NCBI RefSeq assembly: GCF_021602585.1
Contig: NZ_BQIP01000006.1
Coordinates: 1 to 64,000, forward strand
DNA length: 64,000 nucleotides
Reading direction: 5' to 3'
Source of the DNA: Pseudomonas faucium
GTDB lineage: Bacteria; Pseudomonadota; Gammaproteobacteria; Pseudomonadales; Pseudomonadaceae
Shown: positions 26,933-34,561 of the stretch, piece by piece
Numbering within the stretch: position 1 is the first letter of the stretch
Layout: each line of letters begins with the position of its first letter
Translations under genes and position numbers: made by a program
The notes under the pieces: generated by a model
Databases searched by the model: none
Told to the model about the DNA's origin: nothing
The model's input: only the letters and a program-made list of their open reading frames with translations

Positions 26933-28319
26933 CTCCATCGCCCTGCGCCTGTCGGCGCTGTTCATCCTGGTGGCGCTGGGGGTGTTCGTGCTGATCGGCT
27001 CGGCGCTGTATCGCCAGGTCGACCGCAGCCTCGACCTGCTGCCGGCGGCCGAGCTCGATGCGCGCTACAGCGTGCTCGAATCCACCCTCAACCGCTTCGG
27101 CACGCCCGAGCACTGGGCCAAGATCAGCAACAAGCTCAACTTGCTCAGCGAAGAAGACAAGCGCATCCGCTTCTGGGTGGTGAGCAGCAACCCGGCCTTC
27201 GAATACGGCCACCCCAGCGAGCTGGTGCGCGCGTTCGCCGAAGGCCCGCAAGGCATGCGCGACCTGCGCCTGCCCGAGCGCCCCTACGCGTACAAGGTGC
27301 TGGTCAGCGAACTGCCGGCCGTGGCCGAGCGCCCGCCGCTGCGCTTTCTGATCGGTATCGACACGGAAACCTTCTGGCAGGCGCAGCACAGCTTGCTGGT
27401 GGCCATCGTCGGGCTGGCGGTGCTGGGTGTGTTGCTGGCTTCGGTGCTGGGGTACTGGGTCGCCCGGATCGGCCTGCGCCCGCTGCTGGCGTTGTCCAAC
27501 GAAGCCCAGGCGCTGGCCCCGCCGCGCCTGGACGGCCGCCTGCAAACCCACGACCTGGCGCCGGAGCTGGCGCAGTTCGCCGGCGCCTTCAACGCCGCCC
27601 TCGACCGGGTCAGCCAGGCCTATTCGCGGCTGGAGGCGTTCAACGCCGACGTCGCCCACGAATTGCGCTCGCCGCTGACCAACCTGATCGGCCAGACCCA
27701 GGTCGCGCTCACCCGCGGGCGCAGCGCCGAGCACTACTTCGAAGTGCTGCAATCGAACCTCGAAGAGCTCGAACGGCTGCGCAGCATCATCAACGACATG
27801 CTGTTCCTCGCCAGCGCCGACCAGGGCAGCAAGGCCACCGCCCTGACCCAGGTGTCACTGGCCGAGGAAGTCGCCACCACCCTCGACTACCTGGACTACA
27901 TCCTCGAAGACGCCCAGGTCAGCGTGTCGGTCAGCGGCGACGCCCAGGCGCCGATCGAAAAAGCCCAGCTGCGCCGGGCGCTGATCAACCTGCTGAACAA
28001 TGCCGTGCAACACACCGCGCCCAACCAGGTGATCCGCGTGCATATCGATGCCGGGGCGCAACAGGCCAGCATCGCCGTGAGCAACCCGGGGCCGGCCATC
28101 GACGATGCCCACCTGCCGCTGCTGTTCGAGCGTTTCTACCGGGTGGATGCGGCGCGCAGCAACAGTGGCGGCGGCAACCATGGCTTGGGCCTGGCCATCG
28201 TCAAAGCCATTGCGCTGATGCATGGGGGCGATGTTTTCGTTCAGAGCGAAGCCGGCGCCAATACCTTTGGCATTCGCCTGCCAAGCGCTCAAACACGCGG
28301 GTTTGGGGCGAAAGTCTAA
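26907..28319 (+). CDS. Membrane sensor histidine kinase of the efflux operon
   Basis: 470 residues from the ATG at 26907, inside the end of the regulator gene; a GTG at 26922 is an alternative start. Order of parts: membrane helix (about 15-33), periplasmic sensor of about 130 residues, second helix (about 165-190), HAMP, dimerisation domain with phospho-histidine H251 in VAHELRSPL, and an ATP-binding domain with N, DxG-like and GLGLAIV boxes. The architecture is that of the heavy-metal sensor kinase family. It should phosphorylate the regulator encoded just before it. Confidence 0.9.
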   Translation: MSWKTVPVNSIALRLSALFILVALGVFVLIGSALYRQVDRSLDLLPAAELDARYSVLESTLNRFGTPEHWAKISNKLNLLSEEDKRIRFWVVSSNPAFEYGHPSELVRAFAEGPQGMRDLRLPERPYAYKVLVSELPAVAERPPLRFLIGIDTETFWQAQHSLLVAIVGLAVLGVLLASVLGYWVARIGLRPLLALSNEAQALAPPRLDGRLQTHDLAPELAQFAGAFNAALDRVSQAYSRLEAFNADVAHELRSPLTNLIGQTQVALTRGRSAEHYFEVLQSNLEELERLRSIINDMLFLASADQGSKATALTQVSLAEEVATTLDYLDYILEDAQVSVSVSGDAQAPIEKAQLRRALINLLNNAVQHTAPNQVIRVHIDAGAQQASIAVSNPGPAIDDAHLPLLFERFYRVDAARSNSGGGNHGLGLAIVKAIALMHGGDVFVQSEAGANTFGIRLPSAQTRGFGAKV

Positions 28320-28451
28320 TTGCTTTTCCAGATGATCGTTACCTTTTGCGCAACAGTGCTTATCACCACGGACGCTGTTTCCAGGGCCATTAAACGACTA
28401 ACTTTAGCCCTGTCCTCATTAGCACTTGCACCGCAAGAAGGTAGTTTCAAA

Positions 28452-28673
28452 ATGTCCAACAGTATGGGTATTGCCAGCGTTTTCGTTCTGTCTTCCCTGT
28501 TGTTGTCGCCCCTGGCCATGGCTGAAGAGTCGCCGGCCTTCGTCGCCCGTAATGCTGAGCTTGCCGCTGTTCACCAAGATGCCCGCGAAGCTGTCGCCCA
28601 CCAGGCAGACGCCGTAAAAGCCTCGGAACAGACCGCTTCCAAAGTTCAAAGCGATGCCAACGCGGACAGCTGA
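28452..28673 (+). CDS. Small exported alanine-rich protein, 73 aa
   Basis: No family recognised. A signal peptide ends at AMA-EE (residue 24), leaving a charged, alanine-rich mature peptide of about 49 residues predicted to be helical (AAVHQDAREAVAHQADAVKA). GAAGG at 28437-28441 supports the ATG at 28452. It has its own 130-base leader after the kinase and is closed by a strong terminator, so it is probably a separate transcription unit. It could be a periplasmic stress or chaperone-like peptide, but nothing in the sequence proves this. Confidence 0.65.
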   Translation: MSNSMGIASVFVLSSLLLSPLAMAEESPAFVARNAELAAVHQDAREAVAHQADAVKASEQTASKVQSDANADS

Positions 28674-28748
28674 TTGCTGTTCGCCGCTGCTCCAGATTTC
28701 CCTCGGCTACGCCATGGGCACCACCGGTGCCGATATGTTAGCCTTTTA

Positions 28749-28776
28749 AAGCCGCTGCCAATCAGCGGCTTTTTTT
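28749..28776 (+). terminator. Rho-independent terminator
   Basis: AAGCCGCTG at 28749-28757 pairs with CAGCGGCTT at 28763-28771 around a five-base loop, followed by a run of T. It ends transcription after the small exported protein gene. Confidence 0.93.
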
Positions 28777-28812
28777 ATGTGCTTTAACGATCAGCCCGGT
28801 TGTTACGTCTCT

Positions 28813-28844
28813 AACAAGAAAGTTGCACATTCAAAAAATAAAAA
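28813..28844 (+). promoter_or_regulatory. Candidate Hfq/Crc A-rich motifs in the porin leader
   Basis: AACAAGAA at 28813-28820 and the A-tract at 28833-28844, containing AAAAATAA, both fit the AANAANAA pattern bound by Hfq-Crc in Pseudomonas. They lie 35-66 bases before the porin GTG, somewhat further upstream than the usual position beside the RBS. No promoter was identified, so their presence in the transcript is assumed. Confidence 0.35.
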
Positions 28845-28878
28845 CTGCCCCACCGCCCGACCAAAGGAGCTAGTACCG

Positions 28879-30213
28879 GTGCCTTCCGCGTTTCGTTTTA
28901 CCCCGTTGTTCATTGCATTGACTGCAACGATGCCGTTCGCCGCCCAGGCAGATGAAGACAAGGCTGATGGCTTTATCGAAGGCTCGACGTTCAACCTGCA
29001 TTTGCGTAATGCCTACTTCAACCGCAACAACCTCAACAGTGGCGTGCGCGACAAGCGCGAGTGGGGCCAGGGCGCAGTCGCCCGTTTCGAGTCCGGCTAC
29101 ACCCCTGGGGTGGTGGGTTTCGGCCTCGACGCCCATGCCATGCTGGGCCTGAAGCTCGACGGCGGTGGCGGCCATGCCGGCACCAGCATCCTGCCGTCGC
29201 ACTACAAGGACGACGGTGAACTGGGCGCCGCCCCGCACTCGTTCTCCACGGCCGGCGCTGCGGTCAAGCTCAAGGCGTTCGACACCGAGCTCAAGGCCGG
29301 TGACCTGTTCCTCACCAACCCGGTGATCGCCGGCGGTGAAACCCGCATGCTGCCGCAGACCTTCCGCGGCGTGAGCCTGACCAATACCAGCATCGACGGG
29401 CTGCTGCTCGAAGGCGGCCAGGTCAGCTTCACCCACCCGTACAACCAGAGCGGCCACCGCCGCATCGACACCTACTACGGTGCGCTGGACGAACACGACA
29501 AGAGCAAGCACCTGAACTGGGCCGGCGCGTCCTGGAGCGGCACCGAGAACATCACCGCCAACCTGTATGCCGCTGAGCTGAAGGACATCTGGAACCAGTA
29601 CTACGCCGACTTCGACTACACCTACGTGGTCAACGACCTGGTCAGCCTGAACCCGGGCGTGCACTTCTACCACACCCAGGACACCGGCCAGGCGCTGCTG
29701 GGCAAGATCGACAACAACACCTACAGCCTGCACTTCACGGTCAATGCCGGTTACCACAGCGTCACCGCCGCCTACCAGCGGGTCAACGGCAACACGCCGT
29801 TCGACTACATCAACCTGGGCGACAGCGTGTACCTGGACAACTCGCGCATGTACTCGGACTTCAACGCCCCGAACGAGCGTTCGTGGAAGCTGCAGTACGG
29901 CTACAACTTCGCCGGCGTCGGCATCCCAGGCCTGAGCACCACCGTATCGTACTCGCGCGGCGAGGCGGACCTGACCAAGGCCAGCCGCGACACCAGCCAC
30001 TACGACTACTACCGCGCCGATGGCAAGAACGCCATGCACTGGGAGCGCGACCTGGACGTGAAATACGTGTTCCAGGAAGGCGACTTCAAGGACCTGTCGG
30101 TCCTGCTGCGCTATGCCACCCACCGCGGCAGCCAGGGCTATGCGTCGATCGACAGCAACAGCGACAACGACGAACTGCGGGTGATCGTCGATTATCCGGT
30201 GAACATCTTCTGA
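28879..30213 (+). CDS. OprD-family outer-membrane porin
   Basis: 444 residues from GTG at 28879, chosen because AAAGGAG at 28863-28869 is ideally spaced and the resulting signal peptide is cleaved after AQA (residue 24). The mature protein starts with the family's [16 protein letters not shown] stretch and alternates beta-strand segments to a C-terminal aromatic residue (F), as expected for an 18-strand OprD/Occ barrel. These channels take up small carboxylates or basic amino acids. The substrate class cannot be read here. It sits alone between two hairpins. Confidence 0.88.
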   Translation: MPSAFRFTPLFIALTATMPFAAQADEDKADGFIEGSTFNLHLRNAYFNRNNLNSGVRDKREWGQGAVARFESGYTPGVVGFGLDAHAMLGLKLDGGGGHAGTSILPSHYKDDGELGAAPHSFSTAGAAVKLKAFDTELKAGDLFLTNPVIAGGETRMLPQTFRGVSLTNTSIDGLLLEGGQVSFTHPYNQSGHRRIDTYYGALDEHDKSKHLNWAGASWSGTENITANLYAAELKDIWNQYYADFDYTYVVNDLVSLNPGVHFYHTQDTGQALLGKIDNNTYSLHFTVNAGYHSVTAAYQRVNGNTPFDYINLGDSVYLDNSRMYSDFNAPNERSWKLQYGYNFAGVGIPGLSTTVSYSRGEADLTKASRDTSHYDYYRADGKNAMHWERDLDVKYVFQEGDFKDLSVLLRYATHRGSQGYASIDSNSDNDELRVIVDYPVNIF

Positions 30214-30220
30214 CCCTTGC

Positions 30221-30242
30221 GGGAGCGGGTTCGCCCGCTCCC
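30221..30242 (+). terminator. Stable TTCG hairpin after the porin gene
   Basis: GGGAGCGGG pairs with CCCGCTCCC across a TTCG tetraloop, eight bases after the porin stop. There is no T-run, so it may be an mRNA-stabilising or REP-like hairpin as much as a terminator. Confidence 0.55.
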
Positions 30243-30254
30243 ACGCACGATTCC

Positions 30255-30295
30255 GTCGGACAAATCTTGTTCGACAATCCCTGCACCCCTAGAAT
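30255..30295 (+). promoter_or_regulatory. Candidate promoter of the diguanylate cyclase gene with overlapping palindrome
   Basis: TTGTTC at 30267-30272 and TAGAAT at 30290-30295 are separated by 17 bases, a plausible sigma70 promoter. A near-palindrome, GTCGGACA-AATCT-TGTTCGAC (30255-30275, seven of eight pairs), overlaps the -35 and could be a repressor site. Confidence 0.45.
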
Positions 30296-30334
30296 GTCGC
30301 CGCCGCAAATGGCCCTGCCTCAGCAGTAGCGCGC

Positions 30335-31831
30335 ATGCCCACTCGATTACCGCGTCTCGCACTCTACAGGTCGCACCCCGAGCTGATCCTCAACCTGGGC
30401 AGTTGCCTTGCCGTGCTCGCGATCGTGGCCATCGTCAGCTACCTGCTGGCCCGCGAGCGTGACAGCGTCGAGCAATCGGCCATCCGCGCCTCGAACAACA
30501 TCGTGCAACTGATCGAAAGCGACATCCTGCGCAATGCCGAACTCTACGATCAGTCCCTGCAGGGCCTGATCTGGGCGGTCAACCGCAAGGAGCTGCCCGA
30601 GATCCCCGGTGCGCTGCGCCAACGCCTGCTGTTCAACGAAGCCTTCGTCGACAAGAAACGCGGCGATGTGCTGTGGCTGGACAAGGCCGGCAATGTGGTG
30701 GGCGACTCCACCAGCATCGTGCCGCGCAAGGCCAACTTCGCCGACACCGGCGTGTTCAAAGCGCACCTGAACGACCCCAACCTCGGTTTGCTGGTGGGCC
30801 CGCCGTTCAAGGCGCGGCTGGGCGACCTGGACTGGTGCATCAGCTTCAGCCGGCGCATTTCCGGCCCCAACGGCGAGTTCGCAGGCTTGGCCGCAGGCGC
30901 CTTGCGCCTTTCCTATTTCAACGAACTGTTCCAGCGCCTGGACATCGGCGACGACAGCAGCATCAACCTGTTCAACGCCAATGGCCAGCTGCTCGCCCGG
31001 CAACCTACCCGGCCAGACGACCCGCTGATCGGCAGCAACTACCGCGAGCGGCCCAACTTCAAGCGCATGCTCGGCGAGCGCAGCGGCAGCTTCACGGCAC
31101 GTTCGAGCACCACCGGGGACCAGCGCATGTTCACCTTCGCCCGGGTGGCCGACCTGCCGCTGATCGTGATGGTGGTGCACTCGGCCGACGAGGTGTTCGA
31201 GTCGTGGCGGCGCACCGCGATACTGGTCAGCGTGGCCACCGGCGTACTGTGCGTGGGCATCCTCTGGCTGACCTTGCTGCTGGGCCGTGAGCTACAGCGC
31301 CGTCACGAAGCCGAACAGAGCCTGGCGACCCTGGCCGCCACCGACAGCCTCACCGGCCTTGCCAACCGCCGCCGGCTGGACCAGGTGCTGCGCCTGGAAT
31401 GGGCACGCGCCCAGCGCAACCGCAAGCCGCTGGCGGTGATGATGGTGGATGTGGATCATTTCAAGGCGTTCAACCAGCGCCATGGGCATGCCGGTGGCGA
31501 CCATGCGCTGCGCGAGGTGGCCAAGGCCATCGAACAGTGCCTGCGCCGGCCTGCCGACCTGGCGGCGCGCTATGGGGGGGAGGAGTTTCAGGTGATCTTG
31601 CCGGAGACCGAGCTGCCGGGTGCGCTGCTGCTGGCAGAACGCATTCGCGCCAGCGTGGAAGGCTTGGCGCCGTTTGCCGATGATGCCCGTGCGGTGACGG
31701 TCAGCATCGGCATCGGCGTGTTCATCCCCGGCACCCAGCACGACCTGACCCGGGTGCTGGGTGATGCGGACGAAGCCCTCTACCGGGCCAAGGCCAAAGG
31801 CCGCAACCGAGTAGAGGGGCCAGCCGCTTAG
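30335..31831 (+). CDS. Membrane diguanylate cyclase with periplasmic CACHE-like sensor
   Basis: 498 residues. A membrane helix (about 17-39), a periplasmic sensor of about 250 residues with CACHE-type features, a second helix (about 294-316), and a C-terminal GGDEF domain. The active-site motif is GGEEF at 414-418, and the inhibitory I-site RPAD is at 405-408, five residues before it, so the enzyme should make c-di-GMP and be feedback inhibited. No EAL domain. c-di-GMP controls biofilm formation in these bacteria, which fits the neighbourhood of lapF and chemotaxis genes. Its TAG stop overlaps the convergent stop of the next gene. Confidence 0.92.
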   Translation: MPTRLPRLALYRSHPELILNLGSCLAVLAIVAIVSYLLARERDSVEQSAIRASNNIVQLIESDILRNAELYDQSLQGLIWAVNRKELPEIPGALRQRLLFNEAFVDKKRGDVLWLDKAGNVVGDSTSIVPRKANFADTGVFKAHLNDPNLGLLVGPPFKARLGDLDWCISFSRRISGPNGEFAGLAAGALRLSYFNELFQRLDIGDDSSINLFNANGQLLARQPTRPDDPLIGSNYRERPNFKRMLGERSGSFTARSSTTGDQRMFTFARVADLPLIVMVVHSADEVFESWRRTAILVSVATGVLCVGILWLTLLLGRELQRRHEAEQSLATLAATDSLTGLANRRRLDQVLRLEWARAQRNRKPLAVMMVDVDHFKAFNQRHGHAGGDHALREVAKAIEQCLRRPADLAARYGGEEFQVILPETELPGALLLAERIRASVEGLAPFADDARAVTVSIGIGVFIPGTQHDLTRVLGDADEALYRAKAKGRNRVEGPAA

Positions 31832-32304
31832 GAGCGGGCGCGGGCAGCGTTGCGCAGCGCCTTTACCTGGTCGTGGTTGCGTTGCACGCCTTGCAGTTGC
31901 TTCTCGACCAGTGCGTAGCTCTGGTCGCTGGCAGCGCGGCCCAGCTTGACCAGCTTCTCGCGGGCTTCCTTGTAGGCCTTGAGGGCGTGGTCCTCGCCGC
32001 GCTCGACTTCGTTGAGCACCGCTTCTTCGTCCTTGCCGGTGACCATCGACTTGAGGTTGACCCAGCCGCGGTGCATGTCGCCGCTGATGCTGGTGGAGGT
32101 TTCCGGGTCACCGCCCAGGCGGCGCACTTCGCTTTGCAGCTCGGCGGCGGCACTGGAGCATTCGCCGGCGCGCTGCACGAAGAAGGCCTTGAGTTCCGGG
32201 TTCTTCACATCATCGGCCGAAGTCTTGAAACCCTTTTCGCCGTCCTTGCTGTACTCGATCAGGTCGTTGAGTACGTCGATCACGTCTTTGTTGGGGTTGC
32301 TCAT
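31828..32304 (-). CDS. DUF2383 (PA2169-type) four-helix bundle protein
   Basis: 158 residues starting MSNPNKDVIDVLND. Almost entirely helical and charged, matching the DUF2383/PA2169 family, which folds like a ferritin-type four-helix bundle. The function is unknown; relatives are often stress induced. AAGGAG (complement of 32312-32317) sets the ATG at 32304. Upstream is a near-consensus sigma54 promoter with an IHF site, which is striking for a stress-type protein. It is transcribed towards the diguanylate cyclase, and the two stop codons overlap. Confidence 0.85.
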   Translation of the reverse strand: MSNPNKDVIDVLNDLIEYSKDGEKGFKTSADDVKNPELKAFFVQRAGECSSAAAELQSEVRRLGGDPETSTSISGDMHRGWVNLKSMVTGKDEEAVLNEVERGEDHALKAYKEAREKLVKLGRAASDQSYALVEKQLQGVQRNHDQVKALRNAARARS

Positions 32305-32342
32305 GGTTTAACTCCTTGGCAGGTGATAGTCATGTAATCAGG

Positions 32343-32359
32343 AGCAGCCTTCGTGCCAA
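32343..32359 (-). promoter_or_regulatory. Sigma54 (RpoN) promoter for the DUF2383 gene
   Basis: On the minus strand the sequence reads TTGGCACGAAGGCTGCT, with the invariant GG and GC separated by ten bases; only one base departs from YTGGCACGRNNNTTGCW. The predicted start is near 32332, about 28 bases before the ATG, leaving room for the AAGGAG site. Confidence 0.75.
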
Positions 32360-32386
32360 GCCTCACCCAAAAATAAAACTCTTTAA

Positions 32387-32399
32387 AATCAATTATTTA
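32387..32399. promoter_or_regulatory. IHF binding site consensus
   Basis: AATCAATTATTTA matches WATCAANNNNTTR at every position. It lies about 55-67 bases upstream of the predicted sigma54 start, the usual place for IHF to bend DNA between an activator site and the promoter. The surrounding 32375-32400 region is AT-rich. Confidence 0.65.
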
Positions 32400-32503
32400 C
32401 CATCAAAGGCAGGAATGTGTGAAACGGCGTTATGCATGATTGCCGCTTGGGCGCTCGTGCAGATTGCAGTATGGTCGGCGCTCTTCCCCTGCAGGCCTTA
32501 CCC

Positions 32504-32725
32504 ATGAAACCGGAAACCCTCGAACTGCTGGTCACGCGCACGATGCCTTTTGGCAAATACCAGGGGCGGATCATTGCCGACCTGCCGGGTGACTACCTGG
32601 CCTGGTTTGCGCGCAAGGGCTTTCCGGCGGGGGAACTGGGTGGGTTGCTGGCGTTGATGCACGAGGTCGACCATAACGGCCTGGGGGATTTGCTGGTGCC
32701 ATTGCGGCAGAAGCATCGCAAATGA
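32504..32725 (+). CDS. DUF3820 family protein, 73 aa
   Basis: Short soluble protein with the family core MPFGKYQG (residues 14-21) followed by DLPGDYLAWFARKGFP, characteristic of DUF3820 proteins, sometimes annotated as putative quorum-sensing-regulated virulence factors. The molecular role is unknown. ATG at 32504 gives the usual family length; an upstream in-frame ATG at 32432 would add 24 residues that do not look conserved. It is divergent from the DUF2383 gene, with a 199-base shared regulatory region. Confidence 0.78.
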   Translation: MKPETLELLVTRTMPFGKYQGRIIADLPGDYLAWFARKGFPAGELGGLLALMHEVDHNGLGDLLVPLRQKHRK

Positions 32726-32738
32726 GGGGGCCAGTTTT

Positions 32739-32832
32739 GGCCCTATCGCCGGCAAGCCGGCTCCCACAGGGTAAACACAGGCCTTGAAGCCTGTGCTGTA
32801 CCTGTGGGAGCCGGCTTGCCGGCGATGAGGCC
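32739..32832. repeat. BIME: inverted pair of REP sequences
   Basis: Left arm 32739-32770 and right arm about 32799-32832 are inverted REP copies with the same core as the other elements. The spacer itself contains an inverted repeat (ACAGGC ... GCCTGT). It separates the DUF3820 gene from the convergent end of fruA. Confidence 0.92.
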
Positions 32833-32833
32833 C

Positions 32834-34561
32834 TCAACCCTTCACGGGCGCCACTGCCAGCTCCACCCGCTCGCTCTTCTTGATCACGGCATACACCACC
32901 GCCGTCAGCAAACTCCCCGCCACGATCGCCAGCAGGTACAGCAACGCGTGGTTGATCGCATTGGGTATCAGCAACACGAACAGCCCACCATGCGGCGCCA
33001 TCAGCTTGCAGCCAAAGTACATCGACAGCGCCCCGGTCAACGCCCCGCCGGCAATGCTCGCCGGGATCACCCGCAATGGGTCCTTGGCCGCGAACGGAAT
33101 CGCCCCCTCCGAGATGAAGCACAAGCCCAGCGCCAACGCCGCCTTGCCCGCCTCGCGCTCGCTCTGGGCGAACTTGCGCCGGGCCAGGAAGGTGGCGATG
33201 CCCAGGCCGATCGGCGGCACCATGCCGGCGGCCATGGTCGCCGCCATCGGCGCATAGCTCGACGACGCCAGCAGCCCCACCGAGAAGGCATAGGCCGCCT
33301 TGTTGATCGGCCCGCCCAGGTCGACGCACATCATGCCGCCCAGCAGCAGGCCGAGCAGAATGGCGTTGGTGGTGCCCATGCTGTCGAGAAAATGCGTGAG
33401 CCCTTCGAGCATCGCCGCCACCGGCTGGCCGACCACGTAGATCATCACCAGGCCGGTGAACAGGCTGGCCAGCAGCGGAATGATCAGAATCGGCTTGAGC
33501 GCGTCGAGGCTGCTGGGCAGGCGCGCCCAGCGGGCGATCGCCTTGGCGCTGTAGCCGGCGAGAAAACCGGCGACGATGCCGCCGATGAAACCGGCGCCCA
33601 GGGTGCTCGCCAGCAAACCGCCGATCATGCCCGGCGCCAGGCCCGGGCGGTCGGCGATGGACCAGGCGATATAGCCCGCCAGCAGCGGCACCATCAGCTT
33701 GAACGCCGCCTCGCCGCCAATCTGCATCAGCGCGGCGGGCAAGGTGCCTGGCTCCTTGTAGGCCTCGATACCGAACACGAATGACAAGGCGATCAGCAGG
33801 CCGCCGGCCACCACCATCGGCAGCATGAACGACACGCCGGTGAGCAGGTGCTTGTAGACCCCGGCCTTCTCGGCCTTGGCCGCAGCCGGCGCGGCATCGC
33901 CTGCGCTTTCGACCTGGGCTTCGGCCAACGCCTTGTCCAGGGTTGCCCGCGCCTGCTTGAGCGCGATGCCGGTGCCGCAGCGGTAGATGCGCTTGCCGGC
34001 GAAGCGGGCTGTGGGCACTTCGATATCGGCGGCCAGCAGCACCACGTCGGCCTCGGCGATGGCCTGGGCCGAGAGTGGGTTGCGTGCACCGACCGAGCCT
34101 TGGGTTTCCACGGTCAGCGCATAGCCCAGTTGCTGCGCGGCCTGTTGCAGGGCCTCGGCGGCCATGAAGGTGTGCGCCACGCCGGTCGGGCAGGCGGTGA
34201 CGGCAACCAGGCGCACGGCCGCCGCCGGTTGGGCGCTAGTGGGCGCGCCGGCGAGCACCTGCGCATTGACTGCCGCGCGGTCGAGAAACCCTTCGCGGTC
34301 GGCCAGCGCTTCGGCCGGCGTGCTCTGGTACACGCGCTTGCCGCTGAAGCGGCCCAGGTCGACCTGGCCGGTGCTGACCACCAGCACCCAGTCGGCCTCG
34401 GCAATTTGCGCGGCGCTGAGCTGGCGCTCGGGATGCTCGGCATCCACCACTTCGACGCAGGTTTTCCAGCCGCGGCGCTGGGCGGCGGCGGCCAGCAGGC
34501 GTGCACTGAGCACGCTGGACACCTGGCCGTTGGGGCAGGCGGTGACAATGGCAATGTTCAT
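32834..34561 (-). CDS. fruA: Fructose PTS transporter FruA, EIIB'-EIIB-EIIC
   Basis: 575 residues. An N-terminal IIB-like domain (1 to about 100, C9 in ACPNGQ) is followed by the functional IIB domain with the phospho-cysteine at C124 (ACPTGVAH). The EIIC membrane domain starts near residue 230 and is the fructose channel. FruA phosphorylates incoming fructose to fructose 1-phosphate using phosphate passed from FruB. Its start overlaps the fruK stop by four bases, completing the fruBKA operon. A BIME follows the stop. Confidence 0.95.
   Translation of the reverse strand: MNIAIVTACPNGQVSSVLSARLLAAAAQRRGWKTCVEVVDAEHPERQLSAAQIAEADWVLVVSTGQVDLGRFSGKRVYQSTPAEALADREGFLDRAAVNAQVLAGAPTSAQPAAAVRLVAVTACPTGVAHTFMAAEALQQAAQQLGYALTVETQGSVGARNPLSAQAIAEADVVLLAADIEVPTARFAGKRIYRCGTGIALKQARATLDKALAEAQVESAGDAAPAAAKAEKAGVYKHLLTGVSFMLPMVVAGGLLIALSFVFGIEAYKEPGTLPAALMQIGGEAAFKLMVPLLAGYIAWSIADRPGLAPGMIGGLLASTLGAGFIGGIVAGFLAGYSAKAIARWARLPSSLDALKPILIIPLLASLFTGLVMIYVVGQPVAAMLEGLTHFLDSMGTTNAILLGLLLGGMMCVDLGGPINKAAYAFSVGLLASSSYAPMAATMAAGMVPPIGLGIATFLARRKFAQSEREAGKAALALGLCFISEGAIPFAAKDPLRVIPASIAGGALTGALSMYFGCKLMAPHGGLFVLLIPNAINHALLYLLAIVAGSLLTAVVYAVIKKSERVELAVAPVKG

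Noticed and set aside
22955-26965. 1336-codon minus-strand frame opposite the efflux genes
   Set aside because: It lies entirely opposite the adaptor, pump and regulator genes, which have clear family motifs, and shows biased composition with no recognisable domain.
30221-30242. Porin 3' hairpin as a classic rho-independent terminator
   Set aside because: It lacks a T-run, so it is listed only as a probable terminator or stabilising hairpin.
32316-32503. Plus-strand short frames in the DUF2383-DUF3820 gap
   Set aside because: No ribosome-binding site or conserved features; the region is better explained by the sigma54 promoter and IHF site.
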